DNA of 64,000 nt from Paenibacillus sp. (GTDB lineage Bacteria > Bacillota > Bacilli > Paenibacillales > YIM-B00363), in NCBI RefSeq assembly GCF_035645195.1, contig NZ_DASQNA010000041.1, positions 124,001 through 188,000 of the forward strand, read 5' to 3'. Below are positions 16,573 through 26,589 of the stretch, one piece after another; position 1 is the first letter of the stretch, and every line of letters starts with the position of its first letter. Both the position numbers and the translations under genes were made by a program. Below the pieces are notes generated by a model, which had not been told where the DNA came from, searched no databases, and worked only from the letters and a program-made list of their open reading frames with translations.

Positions 16573-18150
16573 CTATGAAGCTTCCTCGAGCTCGAAATAA
16601 AACTCGACGCCGCCCTCCAGATTCCTCGCGCCGAACGCGCTCCCGTGCAGCCGCAAAATTTGCCGCACGATCGCAAGGCCGATGCCCGAGCCGCCGTGCC
16701 CGCGGTGGCGCGATTTTTCCACGCGGTAGAAGTGCGTCCAAATGTGCTCGAGCTCCGCTTCCGGAATCGGCTCGCCGTCGTTCCAGACGACGACGCGCAC
16801 GGTGCCGGGAGCCGGCCGGTCGATCCGCACGCCGAACGCGCCGCCGTCGGGCGTATGGCGGATCGCGTTGCTGAGCAGATTGGTCAGCACTTGCCGAATC
16901 CGGAACGGGTCCGCTCGAACGTCCGCGGCGGCGCCCTCGATTTCCAGCAGCTTGCCGTCGTAATAAGGCGCCAGCTTCTGCGCCGCCTCGCGAGCCGTCT
17001 CGGCGATGTCGAACGGCACGGGTTCGACGGTGTATTGCCCCGCTTCGAGCTGCGACAAATCGAGCATGTCGAGCACGAGCTTCTCCATCTGCGCCGCCTC
17101 GTCCATAATGACTTCCACGTAATGCGCCTTGCGCGCCTCGTCCCCCAAATTGTCCTGCAGCGCCTCCGCATAGCCGCTGATGAGGCTGATCGGCGTCTTC
17201 AATTCGTGCGAGACGCCGGCGACGAATTCTTTCCGAAGCTGCTCCAGCCGTTTCTCCCGCTCGATGTCCGCTTGCAGCTGCGCGTTCGTGCGCGTCAACT
17301 CCTCCATCGCGCGCTGCAAGTTGTCCGCGAGAAAATTGAGCGTCTCCGACAAATTGCCGAGCTCGTCCTTGCGCGCAAGGCGGCTGCGTTCGCTGAAATC
17401 GAGCTTCGCCATCCGTAGCGCGACTCGGTTGAGGGCGCGCAGCGGCTTCGTCAGCATGCCCGAGTAGACGAAGGCGAGCAGGAGCACGATGGCGATCGCC
17501 GCGCCGTACATCACGAAATAAATATCTCCGAGCACCATGACGGCGTCGCCGACCGGTTGGAGGGAGGTGACCGCGAACAGCAGCGCCGTGTCCCCGGTCT
17601 CGGTTTCCGCCGGGGCGATGACCAGCATGTGCGTCGCCGTTTCCAGACCCGGCAGCGGAACGTCGAACGTGCGGATGACCGCTCGCCCTTCCTCCATCAC
17701 GGCGCGCAGCGCCTCCTCGTCGCTCGCCCAATCGCGAATGCCGAGCAGCAGCTTGTCCCGGTCAAAATCGAGAAACGGCATCAGCGGCGCGAGTTGCGGC
17801 GCGCCGCCCGGCTCGACTCGCAGCGTTCGAACGATCGTGCGGTTCCCGTCGCCGGAGCCTTGGCTCAGCGTTAAATGCAGCTGCCCGTCTTGGAAGGTGC
17901 CGATCGCCGTCATCGCGCCGAACCGATCCTCGAATCCAAGAAAATAAAGCGGAATCGTATTCGGATTCTCCTTCTCCCGAACGAATCGGTCGCGCAGCTC
18001 GATCCATTCGTTCCTGATCTCGGACTCCTTCTTGTATAAATAATATTTCTCGAAAAACAGCAGCTGTGACAGCATCAGCAGCGTCAGCAGCCCGATTAAG
18101 ACGGCGCTGGTGATCGCGAACAGCTTGAACGCGATGCCTCGAAACCTCAT
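16573..18150 (-). CDS. sensor histidine kinase (OmpR-type system)
   Basis: 525-aa membrane kinase: TM helix near residues 10-30, an extracellular sensor domain of about 180 residues, a second TM near 205-225, HAMP, a HisKA domain with the phospho-acceptor in GVSHELKTPISL, and a HATPase with NLLSNAIRHTPDGG and GIGLAIVRQI. It lies directly after its response regulator (one base apart) and divergent from the ABC/sigma operon at 18.9 kb, which it may control. Signal unknown. Confidence 0.9.
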   Translation of the reverse strand: MRFRGIAFKLFAITSAVLIGLLTLLMLSQLLFFEKYYLYKKESEIRNEWIELRDRFVREKENPNTIPLYFLGFEDRFGAMTAIGTFQDGQLHLTLSQGSGDGNRTIVRTLRVEPGGAPQLAPLMPFLDFDRDKLLLGIRDWASDEEALRAVMEEGRAVIRTFDVPLPGLETATHMLVIAPAETETGDTALLFAVTSLQPVGDAVMVLGDIYFVMYGAAIAIVLLLAFVYSGMLTKPLRALNRVALRMAKLDFSERSRLARKDELGNLSETLNFLADNLQRAMEELTRTNAQLQADIEREKRLEQLRKEFVAGVSHELKTPISLISGYAEALQDNLGDEARKAHYVEVIMDEAAQMEKLVLDMLDLSQLEAGQYTVEPVPFDIAETAREAAQKLAPYYDGKLLEIEGAAADVRADPFRIRQVLTNLLSNAIRHTPDGGAFGVRIDRPAPGTVRVVVWNDGEPIPEAELEHIWTHFYRVEKSRHRGHGGSGIGLAIVRQILRLHGSAFGARNLEGGVEFYFELEEAS

Positions 18151-18151
18151 C

Positions 18152-18838
18152 TTAATCGCCCGCCTTCAGCATATATCCGTTCCCGCGCACCGTGCGGATC
18201 CAGTCGGCGCAATGCCCGAGCTTTTGGCGCAGCCGTTTCACATGCGTGTCCACCGTGCGCACGTCGCCGAAATAGTCGTGGCCCCAGACGCTGTCGAGCA
18301 GCTGATCCCGCGACAAGACGAGGTTGCGGTTGCGGCACATGAACAGCAGCAGATCGAACTCTTTCGGCGTCAGCGCGAGCGGCTCGCCGCGGAGACGCGC
18401 CTCGAACGTCGCTTCGTTGATTTCGAGGTCGCCGGCGCGCACGAGCGCGGCGTCAACATCGCTCCCGGACCGCTCCGCGCGCTTCAGGAGCGCCCGCACC
18501 TTGGCGACGAGCACTTTGGGGCTGAACGGCTTCGTCACGTAGTCGTCCGCGCCGAGCTCGTAGCCGAGCAGCTTGTCCGCTTCCTCCGATTTCGCGGTTA
18601 AGATGACGATCAGCACGTCGGACTTTCGGCGCAGCGTCCGGCACACTTCGAATCCGTCCACGAACGGCATCATCACGTCCAGAATGACCAGATCGGCCGG
18701 ATCCTTCGCGAACGCCTCGAGCGCCTGCCGGCCGTCGCGGGCGCGGAGCAGCCGGAACGGCTGCTCTTGCAAGTAGTCGCATATCAAGTCTTGCATTCTC
18801 GGTTCGTCCTCGACGACCATGATCGTTTTCACCGGCAA
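18152..18838 (-). CDS. OmpR/PhoB family response regulator
   Basis: 228 aa: receiver domain with phospho-acceptor Asp54 in VILDVMMP and Lys103 in YVTKPF, then a winged-helix domain with LTPKEFDLLLF and the C-terminal RTVRGNGYML. The start is TTG 18838 or GTG 18832; GGGAG lies five bases before the TTG. A TATAAT on the minus strand (18878-18883) is a plausible -10. Partner of the kinase at 16573. Confidence 0.92.
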   Translation of the reverse strand: MPVKTIMVVEDEPRMQDLICDYLQEQPFRLLRARDGRQALEAFAKDPADLVILDVMMPFVDGFEVCRTLRRKSDVLIVILTAKSEEADKLLGYELGADDYVTKPFSPKVLVAKVRALLKRAERSGSDVDAALVRAGDLEINEATFEARLRGEPLALTPKEFDLLLFMCRNRNLVLSRDQLLDSVWGHDYFGDVRTVDTHVKRLRQKLGHCADWIRTVRGNGYMLKAGD

Positions 18839-18945
18839 CGATTCTCCCTTCTTGTCACACGCCCGTCACATTGCAAGATTATAGTTCTATTCATACCCGA
18901 TCCGCCGCTAGAAAGTCCAACTATTATTTTACCCGGGAGGTTGTT

Positions 18946-19836
18946 ATGGTTCAAAGCCGTCTTCGCCGTCTGTCGGCGCCGCTGCGGGGGGAAGGAGGGA
19001 TCGCCCTTGCCTTCCTGCTCCCGAGCGCCGCCGGGTTTTGCCTCTTTTTCGCGCTTCCGTTCGCCGTAGGTTTCTATTATTCGCTGGTAGACCATCCGGT
19101 GCGAGGCGACTTCGTCGGATTCGCGAACTACCGGGAAGTGCTCGCGTCCGCATCGTTCCGCAAAGCGGCCGGCAATTCGCTGTGGTTCACGCTCGTCAGC
19201 GTTCCGGCTGTCATGTCGTTGTCGCTCGCTCTCGCGCTGCTCTTGAACCGCAACCTGCCGTTCCGCGATTGGCTGCGAACCGCCTACGTCATGCCGCTCG
19301 TCGTGCCGGTCGCCTCGGTCGTGTTGTTTTGGCAGGTGCTGTTCGACGGCTTCGGAGCGGTCAACGGCTGGCTGCTGTCGATCGGCGCCGTTCCCCGCGA
19401 TTGGATGAAAACGGAAGCGGCCCGTTGGGTGCTCGTCTGCATGTACATCTGGAAAAACGTCGGATACAACATGGTGATGTTCCTCGCAGGACTGCAGATG
19501 ATTCCGAAGGATTACTACGAAGCGGCAAGCATGGACGGCGCGGGGCGGCTGAGGCAGTTCGTGTCCATTACGCTCGTATATTTGACGCCGTCGTCGTTTT
19601 TCGTGCTGATCATGTCGATCATCAATTCCTTCAAGGTGTTTCGGGAGACGTACCTCGTCGCGGGGGAATACCCGCATGACAGCATTTATTTGCTGCAGCA
19701 TTATATGAACAACATGTTTTTATCTCTGAACTATCAGAAGCTGACGTCCGCCGCGTACTTGATGGCGCTGGCGATCGCGGTCGCGGTCGTCGCGCTGTTC
19801 CGGGTGGAATCGCAATTTCGGAAGGCGTTGGAGTAG
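18946..19836 (+). CDS. ABC transporter permease (carbohydrate type, MalF-like)
   Basis: 296 aa, six hydrophobic segments, with the cytoplasmic EAA loop YYEAASMDGAGRLRQFVSITLVYLTP that contacts an ATPase. Start ATG 18946 with GGGAGG at 18935-18940. Begins a five-gene unit (permease, permease, HlyD-like adaptor, binding protein, sigma factor). No ATPase gene is in the unit. Substrate not evident. Confidence 0.88.
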   Translation: MVQSRLRRLSAPLRGEGGIALAFLLPSAAGFCLFFALPFAVGFYYSLVDHPVRGDFVGFANYREVLASASFRKAAGNSLWFTLVSVPAVMSLSLALALLLNRNLPFRDWLRTAYVMPLVVPVASVVLFWQVLFDGFGAVNGWLLSIGAVPRDWMKTEAARWVLVCMYIWKNVGYNMVMFLAGLQMIPKDYYEAASMDGAGRLRQFVSITLVYLTPSSFFVLIMSIINSFKVFRETYLVAGEYPHDSIYLLQHYMNNMFLSLNYQKLTSAAYLMALAIAVAVVALFRVESQFRKALE

Positions 19837-19847
19837 GGGGTGTCGGA

Positions 19848-20702
19848 ATGACGCGGATACGGGAAAGCGTCGTCGCGGCGCTGCTGGCGGCGGGGGCGGC
19901 GCTCATGCTGCTGCCGCTCGTCGTGACGCTGACGAATTCGGTCATGACGGAAGAAGAGATTGGAATCAATTACGACGCTATCGGTTCCACGGCGGAAGCG
20001 GGGGCGTACGCGAATCTCAAACTGGTGCCCGACATGGTCTCGTTGGCGCAGTATGCGGTCGTGTTGTTGGATAAAAGCCAATTTTTGACGATGTTTTGGA
20101 ACTCCGTCGCGCTTGTCGTCCCGATCGTCGCGGGCCAAACGCTCGTCGGCGCCATGGCGGCGTTCGCGTTCGCGAAATTGCGTTTTCCCGGCAGGGAGCG
20201 GCTGTTTCTCGTGTACCTTATCACGATGCTGATGCCGTTCCAGGTGACGCTCGTGCCGAATTATTTGGCGATGGAGCGGCTCGGGCTGCTCGATACGCGC
20301 TGGGCGATCATCTGGCCGGGGGTGTTCGCGGCGTTCGGCGTGTTCTTGCTCCGCCAGTTCATGCTGCACATTCCGAAGGCGTACGTCGAGGCGGCGCAGA
20401 TCGACGGCGCGTCGTATGCGTACATTTTCGCGCGCATCATCGTGCCGATGACGGCGCCCGGCATCGCGGCCTTGTCGATTTTGGCGTTCGTCGACTACTG
20501 GAACATGGTGGAGCAGCCGCTCATTTTTATTCGCGACGCGTACAAACTGCCGTTGTCCATTTATTTGGCCAATGTCAACGAGGGGGACCGGGGCGTCGCC
20601 TTCGCCGCTTCCGTGCTGTACATGGCGCCGATGATTTTCGTGTTCCGGTACGGAGAGAACGAGTTGATCGAGGGCATACAGCTCTCCGGCGTCAAAGGTT
20701 GA
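19848..20702 (+). CDS. ABC transporter permease (carbohydrate type, MalG-like)
   Basis: 284 aa, partner of the upstream permease. EAA loop YVEAAQIDGASYAYIFARIIVPM; the C-terminus ends ENELIEGIQLSGVKG as in MalG-type proteins. It has an expanded first extracellular region (residues about 35-70). Starts 11 bases after the upstream stop. Confidence 0.88.
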   Translation: MTRIRESVVAALLAAGAALMLLPLVVTLTNSVMTEEEIGINYDAIGSTAEAGAYANLKLVPDMVSLAQYAVVLLDKSQFLTMFWNSVALVVPIVAGQTLVGAMAAFAFAKLRFPGRERLFLVYLITMLMPFQVTLVPNYLAMERLGLLDTRWAIIWPGVFAAFGVFLLRQFMLHIPKAYVEAAQIDGASYAYIFARIIVPMTAPGIAALSILAFVDYWNMVEQPLIFIRDAYKLPLSIYLANVNEGDRGVAFAASVLYMAPMIFVFRYGENELIEGIQLSGVKG

Positions 20703-20724
20703 AAGGAAGGATGGGGATGGTCGG

Positions 20725-21828
20725 TTGATCGCTGCAAAATCGGAGGAAGCTCGACAGCGCGAACGGCGCCGCGCGCTGCGCATCGTCATGGCGGCGTTTT
20801 TCGGGGGGCTGCTCCTCTTGTCGATGTTCGCGAATACGTATCGGCAGCTGACGCTGCCCAAGGTTCAGGCGGAGGAGGCGAAGCTCGGCGGATTATCGTT
20901 CACGATCGAAGGCGAGGGCACGGTCGAAGCGATGAGGGAAACCGAGGTGTACGACCGGACGGGATGGAAGGTCGCCGAGGTGCTGGTAGAAGAGGATCAA
21001 TCTGTTAAAAAAGGCGAGCCGCTGCTTCGTCTCGATACGGAAGCCGCGGAGCGGGAGCTGTCGGACGAACGGATCCGACTGAAGAAATACGAGTTGCAAT
21101 TGAACAGGCTGTTGGATCAATACAAGAAAGCGTCTATGGGCGGCAGCGAAGAGCAAGCGAAAACCGCGGAGCAGGACGTTCGCTCCCTGCGTCTCGACAT
21201 CGAACTGCAGCGGCGGAAGATCGATCGGCTGCGCGAAAGGATCGACGAAGAGGGCACGGTGCGCGCGCCCGTCGACGGCATCGTGTTGAACGTTTCCGCT
21301 AAGGAGGGACTGCCTAACGGGCAAGGCGCGGCGGTCGTGCTCGCGGACGCGGCGGACGGCTGGGGGGTGTCGGTCGAGATCGACGAGGAATTGGCGTCGT
21401 ACATCGCGCCGGGCCAAGAGGTGACGATGCAAATCATCGGCGACGAATACCGGACGGCGCACGCGACGCTCGAAAAAATCGAAGACGGCGGCCAGGGCAA
21501 TCCTCGGAAGCTGCTTCGATTCCGATTCGCGGACGGAACGGTGCAAGGCGGGGAACGAGTGAGGTTCCGGTGGACGAACCAAACCCGGCAGCCCGGTCTG
21601 CTCGTGCCGAACGAAGCAGTGAAACAGGACGGGAGCGGCACCTACGTCTACGTCGTGAACGAGAAGACGAGTCCGCTCGGCAACGAATTCACCGTCCAGA
21701 AGGTGTACGTCAGCACGGGCGATTCGGACGCGGCGAGCACGCTCGTCGTCGGCGGATTGTCGCCCAAAGACCGGGTCGTGAAGGAAACGTCGGCGCCGCT
21801 GAACGACGGCGACCGCGTTCGCTATTAA
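20725..21828 (+). CDS. HlyD/MFP-like membrane fusion (adaptor) protein
   Basis: 367 aa, TTG start after AAAGGAAGG. One N-terminal TM helix (about 20-37), a split biotinyl-lipoyl-like domain (TGWKVAEVLVEEDQSVKKGEPL and VRAPVDGIVLNV) around a long coiled coil (about 115-170), then a beta-barrel domain and a C-terminal VSTGDSD segment. Such adaptors usually serve MacB-type exporters. Here it sits between importer permeases and a binding protein, with no exporter gene nearby, which is odd. It may instead couple the transporter to the cell envelope or signalling; that is speculation. Confidence 0.8.
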   Translation: MIAAKSEEARQRERRRALRIVMAAFFGGLLLLSMFANTYRQLTLPKVQAEEAKLGGLSFTIEGEGTVEAMRETEVYDRTGWKVAEVLVEEDQSVKKGEPLLRLDTEAAERELSDERIRLKKYELQLNRLLDQYKKASMGGSEEQAKTAEQDVRSLRLDIELQRRKIDRLRERIDEEGTVRAPVDGIVLNVSAKEGLPNGQGAAVVLADAADGWGVSVEIDEELASYIAPGQEVTMQIIGDEYRTAHATLEKIEDGGQGNPRKLLRFRFADGTVQGGERVRFRWTNQTRQPGLLVPNEAVKQDGSGTYVYVVNEKTSPLGNEFTVQKVYVSTGDSDAASTLVVGGLSPKDRVVKETSAPLNDGDRVRY

Positions 21829-21849
21829 TCAATGAATGGAGGATAAGAG

Positions 21850-23320
21850 ATGAACATGAAACGGAAAAAGGTTGCGTGGATCGCGATGGGGCTGGCGATG
21901 TTGTTGACGGCTTGCAGCGGGGGGGGCGGCTCCGGCAGGAGGCAACGACAGCTCCGGCTCCGGCTCCGGCGGAGGCAACGAGGTGCATCGGGAAGGAGGA
22001 AGCGGCGGAGGCCAGGAGGTGCATCAAGAAAGCGGGGGCGGTTCAGGGGAAAAGAAAACGGCGGTTACCGTATCAGTGCCGAAAAACAGCAGGTTTCTGC
22101 AGCAGGCCGAAGCCGAATTCGAGCAGGCGAATCCGACGATCGACATTCAAATTCAATCGTACGCCGCATCCCCCGAAGCTCAAGGCCCGGTCGTGGAAGA
22201 GCTCGGCGGCGGACTCGACGAAGCGACGCTGGAGAAATTCCGCTCGACCGTGAACACCGAGTTGATGTCGGGCCAAGGAGCCGATTTGATCGCGGTCGAG
22301 TCGCTCGCCTACGGGAAATATGCGGAGCAAGGCATGCTCGTCGATTTGACGGAACGGCTGCAGAAGGACGCCGCAACGAAGACGGACGAACTGAACGCGG
22401 GCGTGCTGGAAGGCGTCAAGGTGAACGGTCGGCAAGCGGCGCTCCCGATTTACTACAACTTAAATTTGATCGTGGGGAACGCCAAGCTGTTGAACGACGC
22501 CGGACTCTCCGTCGACGATCGAACGTGGACGTGGCAGGAACTGCTGCAGGCCGGGGAGCGGGCGCTCGCTTCGCGGCCGGGCGCCGCGCAAGTCGTCTTG
22601 GCCGGAACGAGCCCGGAGGAAGTGCTCGCCCGCATCGTCCAATCCGAGTTCGGACAGTACGCCGATGCCGCCGCCAAAACCGCGAATTTTACGAACGATT
22701 CATTCATCTCTCTGCTCCAAGAATTGAAGCGCCTATCGGATGCGGGACTGATCGACGCCGATGTCGAAACGGCCATGCAGGATTTGGACGTATTCAAATC
22801 GCTGCAGATGAAACGTCCGATGGAACTGTTCATGATGCCGAAAATCGCTTATCAAGGATCCGGGGAAGTATATTGGGCGCCCGGCGGCGGGGAAAGCCAA
22901 GGCATCTCCTACAATTCGGGTTTGATGCTGGCCATGAACAGCAATTCGAAGGTTCCGGAGGAAGCGTGGAAGTTTCTTTCGTTCCTGCTGTCGGATTCGG
23001 TGCAGTCGCATCCGAGCGTGGAAGGGTTTCCGGTCCGGAAGGCGGCGCTGAAGGAGATGTTGAACCGGGTCGTGGACATGATGAGCAAAGGCCAAATCCG
23101 GATGTCCGGTCCGGCCGGCGACACGCCCCCCGCGCCGACGGAGGCGGAGATCGAAGCGATCGCCGCATTGACGGAGCAAGTCGGGGCGTATACCGGCAGC
23201 GACCCGCAAATCCTGAGCATGGTCAAGGAGGAAGCGGCTTCCTTCTTCAACGGGGCGATGTCCGCCGAGGACGCGGCGGAGCTGATCCAAAACCGCGTCG
23301 GCACGTACTTGAATGAATAA
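21850..23320 (+). CDS. extracellular solute-binding lipoprotein, frameshifted at a G8 tract
   Basis: Family 1 (sugar/oligosaccharide) binding protein. A lipoprotein signal peptide with lipobox LLTAC opens in one frame; at the run of eight G (21919-21926) the reading frame must shift by one to continue into a Gly/Ser linker and the full binding domain (EFEQANPTIDIQIQSY to the C-terminus at 23320). Deleting one G restores a continuous protein of about 490 residues. So this is either a sequencing or assembly error, a phase-variable tract, or a real inactivation. The domain itself looks intact. The end overlaps the sigma factor start by eight bases. Confidence 0.8.
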
Positions 23321-23882
23321 CGGCGCGTTTCAGGACGGCTTCGCCGCCGCCGTCGAGCCGCATCTTCCGCAGCTGAAACGGTACTGCGCGAGGCTCGCCC
23401 GTTCGCCCTGGGACGCGGAAGATTTGCTGCAGACGACGTTGATGAAGGCGTATTTGCACTATTGCCGGACGGGCGCGATTCGAGGCGGCGCTGCGCTGCT
23501 GTACCGGGTCGCTCGCAACGCCTGGATCGACGATTACCGCCGGCGCCGCCGAATGTCGGAGGAGCTCCGCCAAGCAGCGGAGGCTCGAGGCGACTTGGAC
23601 TACGTGCTCGTCATCAGCTGCCTCGAAAGCTTGGCCGAACGGCTGCCGTCCCGCAGCGCGGAAATGTGGCTGCTCTCCGAATATTTCGGGTTTACGGTTC
23701 AGGAACTGGCCGATATGATGCACACGTCGGCATCCGCGGTGAAATCCCAGCTGCATCGAGCGAGAGGCCGGCTCCGCTCCGGAAGCCGTCTCGAGCCGCC
23801 CCGCGCCGCCGCGGACGGGGCTCGGCTGGAGCGCTGGGCGAGAGCGATCTTGTCGGGCGAACCCGACATTGCTTGTTCCTAA
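23313..23882 (+). CDS. ECF-type RNA polymerase sigma factor
   Basis: 189-aa sigma-70 family protein: region 2 with SPWDAEDLLQTTLMKAY and WIDDYRRRRR, region 4 with LAERLPSRSAEMWLLSEYFGFTVQELADMM and SASAVKSQLHRARGRLR. The ATG lies within the last codons of the binding protein gene (ATGAATAA), so its translation is coupled to the transporter. No anti-sigma factor gene is adjacent. Binding of ligand at the membrane might therefore be linked to sigma activity, but nothing in the sequence proves this. Confidence 0.85.
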   Translation: MNNGAFQDGFAAAVEPHLPQLKRYCARLARSPWDAEDLLQTTLMKAYLHYCRTGAIRGGAALLYRVARNAWIDDYRRRRRMSEELRQAAEARGDLDYVLVISCLESLAERLPSRSAEMWLLSEYFGFTVQELADMMHTSASAVKSQLHRARGRLRSGSRLEPPRAAADGARLERWARAILSGEPDIACS

Positions 23883-23895
23883 TCGAGTTAACGCG

Positions 23896-23936
23896 AACAC
23901 TTCGTCCGCACCGCGGGCGAAGTGTTTCTTTTTTCT
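23896..23936 (+). terminator. intrinsic terminator after the ECF sigma gene
   Basis: AACACTTCG / CGAAGTGTT arms with further GC pairing in the loop, followed by TCTTTTTT. Confidence 0.85.
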
Positions 23937-24006
23937 CCCAAACGGCTTATGATAGAAACGGCGGCCCGTTCAATATGGTTAGCAGCTCGAATGGGGGAAA
24001 CACCAA

Positions 24007-26538
24007 GTGTATGCATTCATCGAACAACATAACATTGCGCTGTTATCCATCTCTCAGCTTATTGCACTGATTACGTCGTACGTCTCCTTACATCTTCTCG
24101 GCTATATGAAAATCGAGCCCTGGAAATTTTGGCGTTGGCTGATCGCGGGGCTCATCGGCATCGGGCTTTGGGCGATGCATTTCACTGCGCTTATGTCCGT
24201 CGATCTCGGGTTTCCTGTCGCGTACGATAGGTGGCTTACGTTACTCTCTTTATTCGTAGCGGTAGGGACTTCCTATGCGGCGTTCGGCTGCTTCGGCGGC
24301 GGGGGCTCGAAATCGCGCTACGTCGGAGCCTCGCTCCTGCTCGGCCTCGGCGCCGTCTCCATGCATATGATCGGCGTGGAAGCCATTCAAGCAACCAAAC
24401 AGTACGATCCGGCGATGGTTGTATTGAGCGGAGCGATCGGCGTCGCGGCCGCAATGTTGGTATTCGGCATCGCGGCGCGTCGGGAGCCCCGGCAAGGCGC
24501 GGCGGCGAGATTTTTCTGCGCGCTGCTGCTGACCGCGGGCATGACCTTCATGCACAGCGTCGGGATGCACGGTACAACGTTCGCGCCGCAGGCGGCGATC
24601 GCGGGGAGGCCGTATTTCGGACCCGTTTCCAACTGGCTCGCCCACACGGTCGCGCATGTGACGATCGGTATCGTATTGGCCGCTTTAATCGCGGTGTATC
24701 TCCATCGTTTGACATACAACGACCGGAAACATAAATCGCTGTTCGAAAATTATCCTGACGTCATCCTGCTCGTCGACGGGAACGGAACGATCCTGCAAAG
24801 CAACCGCGCGGCGGCAGGCGCGTTCGGATGGGAGCCCGAGGCGCTCGCCGGACGGACCTTCGACCTGCTCGTCTCCGAGGAGGATCGCTCCCGGGCGATA
24901 GAAACGCTGCGTCAAGCGGCCGGAGGCGCGCCGGTCGAGCTCGAGCTGACGATCCGGCACCGCAGCGGCCGCACGCTGTATTTCCAAACCAAAGCGATTC
25001 CGCATACCGGCGACCCCGCGGGTCAGTCGATATACGTCGTACTTAAGGACGTAACGGAGGCCAAGCTTGCCCGCAGGAAGCAGACGCAGATGGAGATGCA
25101 GTTCCACTCTGTCGTCGAGACGGCGCTCGACGCGGTCATCGTTACGGACGAGAATATGAACATTTTGGTATGGAACAAAGGCGCTCGAAAAATGTTCGGT
25201 TATTCCGAAGAAGAGGTGCTCGGCCAAAGAATCGATTTCATTATTCCGCAGCGCCTGCAGCCGTCGCACCGGGAAGCGGTCGAGCGGTATCGGCGTACGC
25301 AGAAGGGACGGATCGTCGGCACGACGCAGGAGCTGCACGGGGTTCGAAAAGGCGGGGAGGAATTTCCGCTGGAGCTGTCGATCAGCGCCTGGAAGGTCGA
25401 GGGAACTGCGTATTACAGCGCGATTATCCGCGACATTACCGAGCGGAAAGCGGCGGAGCGGGCGCTGCGCGTCAGCGAGGAGCGTTACCGTCAGCTGATC
25501 GAGTCGTTCCCCGAAGCGATCTTCATCGGACAAGGCAATCGGTGGGTGTATGCGAACGAAACCGGAGCGAAGCTGCTCGGCGCCTCGTCGCGGGAACAAT
25601 TGTTGGGACGGGACGTCTTCTCGTTCGTACATCCCGAATACCATGCAAACATCCATGCCCGCATTCGGCTCACGGAAACCGAGGAACGCCGCACCGAGCG
25701 GATGGAGGAGAAGTGGATCCGGTTCGACGGCAGCGAAATTCACGTTCAAGTGTCCGCCATTCCCGCGAGGCTCGGGGATACCGACGGTCTCGTCCGCATC
25801 GTGCTCGTCCGGGATATGACGGAGCTTCGGAAAGCGCGGGAGCTCTACGAGCGTTCCGAAAAGCTTTCGGTAGCCGGGGAGCTGGCGGCGGGCATCGCGC
25901 ACGAGATCCGCAATCCGCTGACGGCGATCAAAGGGTTCCTGCAGCTGATGAGCGAGGAACAGGAGCCCCCCTATTACGACATCATCCGCTCCGAACTGAG
26001 CCGCATCGAGTTCGTCATCAGCGAGCTGCTCATGATCGCGAAGCCGCAGCAGGTGCGCTTCGTGAAGCGCCGCATCGCCGACATCGCGGTGCAGGTCGTT
26101 GCGCTGCTGGAGTCGCAGGCGATCATGAGCGATGTCTCGATCGTCTGCGACATCGAGGCCGAGGACGCCGAAGTGCTGTGCGACGAAAACCAAATGAAGC
26201 AGGTGCTCATCAACATTATGAAAAACGGCATCGAAGCGATGGCGGACGGCGGCACGCTGCATGTCTCGTTGGAGCGTGACGGCGCGTTCGCGGTGCGCAT
26301 CCGCATTCGCGACGAAGGCATCGGCATCTCGCCCGATATGCTGAAACGGCTCGGCGAGCCCTTCTACACGACGAAAGAGAAAGGGACCGGCCTGGGTCTC
26401 ATGACCAGCTACCGCATCGTCGGCAATCACCGCGGCAGAATTTCGGTCGACAGCGAATTAGGACGGGGGACGACGTTTACCATCTCGCTGCCCGTCTCGA
26501 GAGATGACGACGGTTTGGAAGATATGTATCCGTTTTGA
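24007..26538 (+). CDS. MHYT-PAS sensor histidine kinase
   Basis: 843 aa. The N-terminal MHYT integral-membrane sensor has seven-helix character, with repeats of the motif at MHFTAL, MHMIG and MHSVGMHG, usually proposed to bind a metal and sense a diatomic gas. Three PAS domains follow (about 245-360, 365-480, 490-605), then HisKA with phospho-acceptor GIAHEIRNPLTAIKGFLQL and HATPase with NIMKNGIEAM and GTGLGLMTSY. The C-terminal module is like the sporulation kinases KinA-E. GTG start after GGGGGAAA. No response regulator adjacent, so an orphan kinase, possibly feeding Spo0F. Confidence 0.88.
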   Translation: MYAFIEQHNIALLSISQLIALITSYVSLHLLGYMKIEPWKFWRWLIAGLIGIGLWAMHFTALMSVDLGFPVAYDRWLTLLSLFVAVGTSYAAFGCFGGGGSKSRYVGASLLLGLGAVSMHMIGVEAIQATKQYDPAMVVLSGAIGVAAAMLVFGIAARREPRQGAAARFFCALLLTAGMTFMHSVGMHGTTFAPQAAIAGRPYFGPVSNWLAHTVAHVTIGIVLAALIAVYLHRLTYNDRKHKSLFENYPDVILLVDGNGTILQSNRAAAGAFGWEPEALAGRTFDLLVSEEDRSRAIETLRQAAGGAPVELELTIRHRSGRTLYFQTKAIPHTGDPAGQSIYVVLKDVTEAKLARRKQTQMEMQFHSVVETALDAVIVTDENMNILVWNKGARKMFGYSEEEVLGQRIDFIIPQRLQPSHREAVERYRRTQKGRIVGTTQELHGVRKGGEEFPLELSISAWKVEGTAYYSAIIRDITERKAAERALRVSEERYRQLIESFPEAIFIGQGNRWVYANETGAKLLGASSREQLLGRDVFSFVHPEYHANIHARIRLTETEERRTERMEEKWIRFDGSEIHVQVSAIPARLGDTDGLVRIVLVRDMTELRKARELYERSEKLSVAGELAAGIAHEIRNPLTAIKGFLQLMSEEQEPPYYDIIRSELSRIEFVISELLMIAKPQQVRFVKRRIADIAVQVVALLESQAIMSDVSIVCDIEAEDAEVLCDENQMKQVLINIMKNGIEAMADGGTLHVSLERDGAFAVRIRIRDEGIGISPDMLKRLGEPFYTTKEKGTGLGLMTSYRIVGNHRGRISVDSELGRGTTFTISLPVSRDDDGLEDMYPF

Positions 26539-26560
26539 TTAAACAGAATCGTTTTGGAAG

Positions 26561-26589
26561 AAAACGCCTCGGGGGAACCGAGGCGTTTT
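26561..26589 (+). terminator. intrinsic terminator after the MHYT kinase gene
   Basis: 12-bp stem AAAACGCCTCGG / CCGAGGCGTTTT. Confidence 0.8.
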
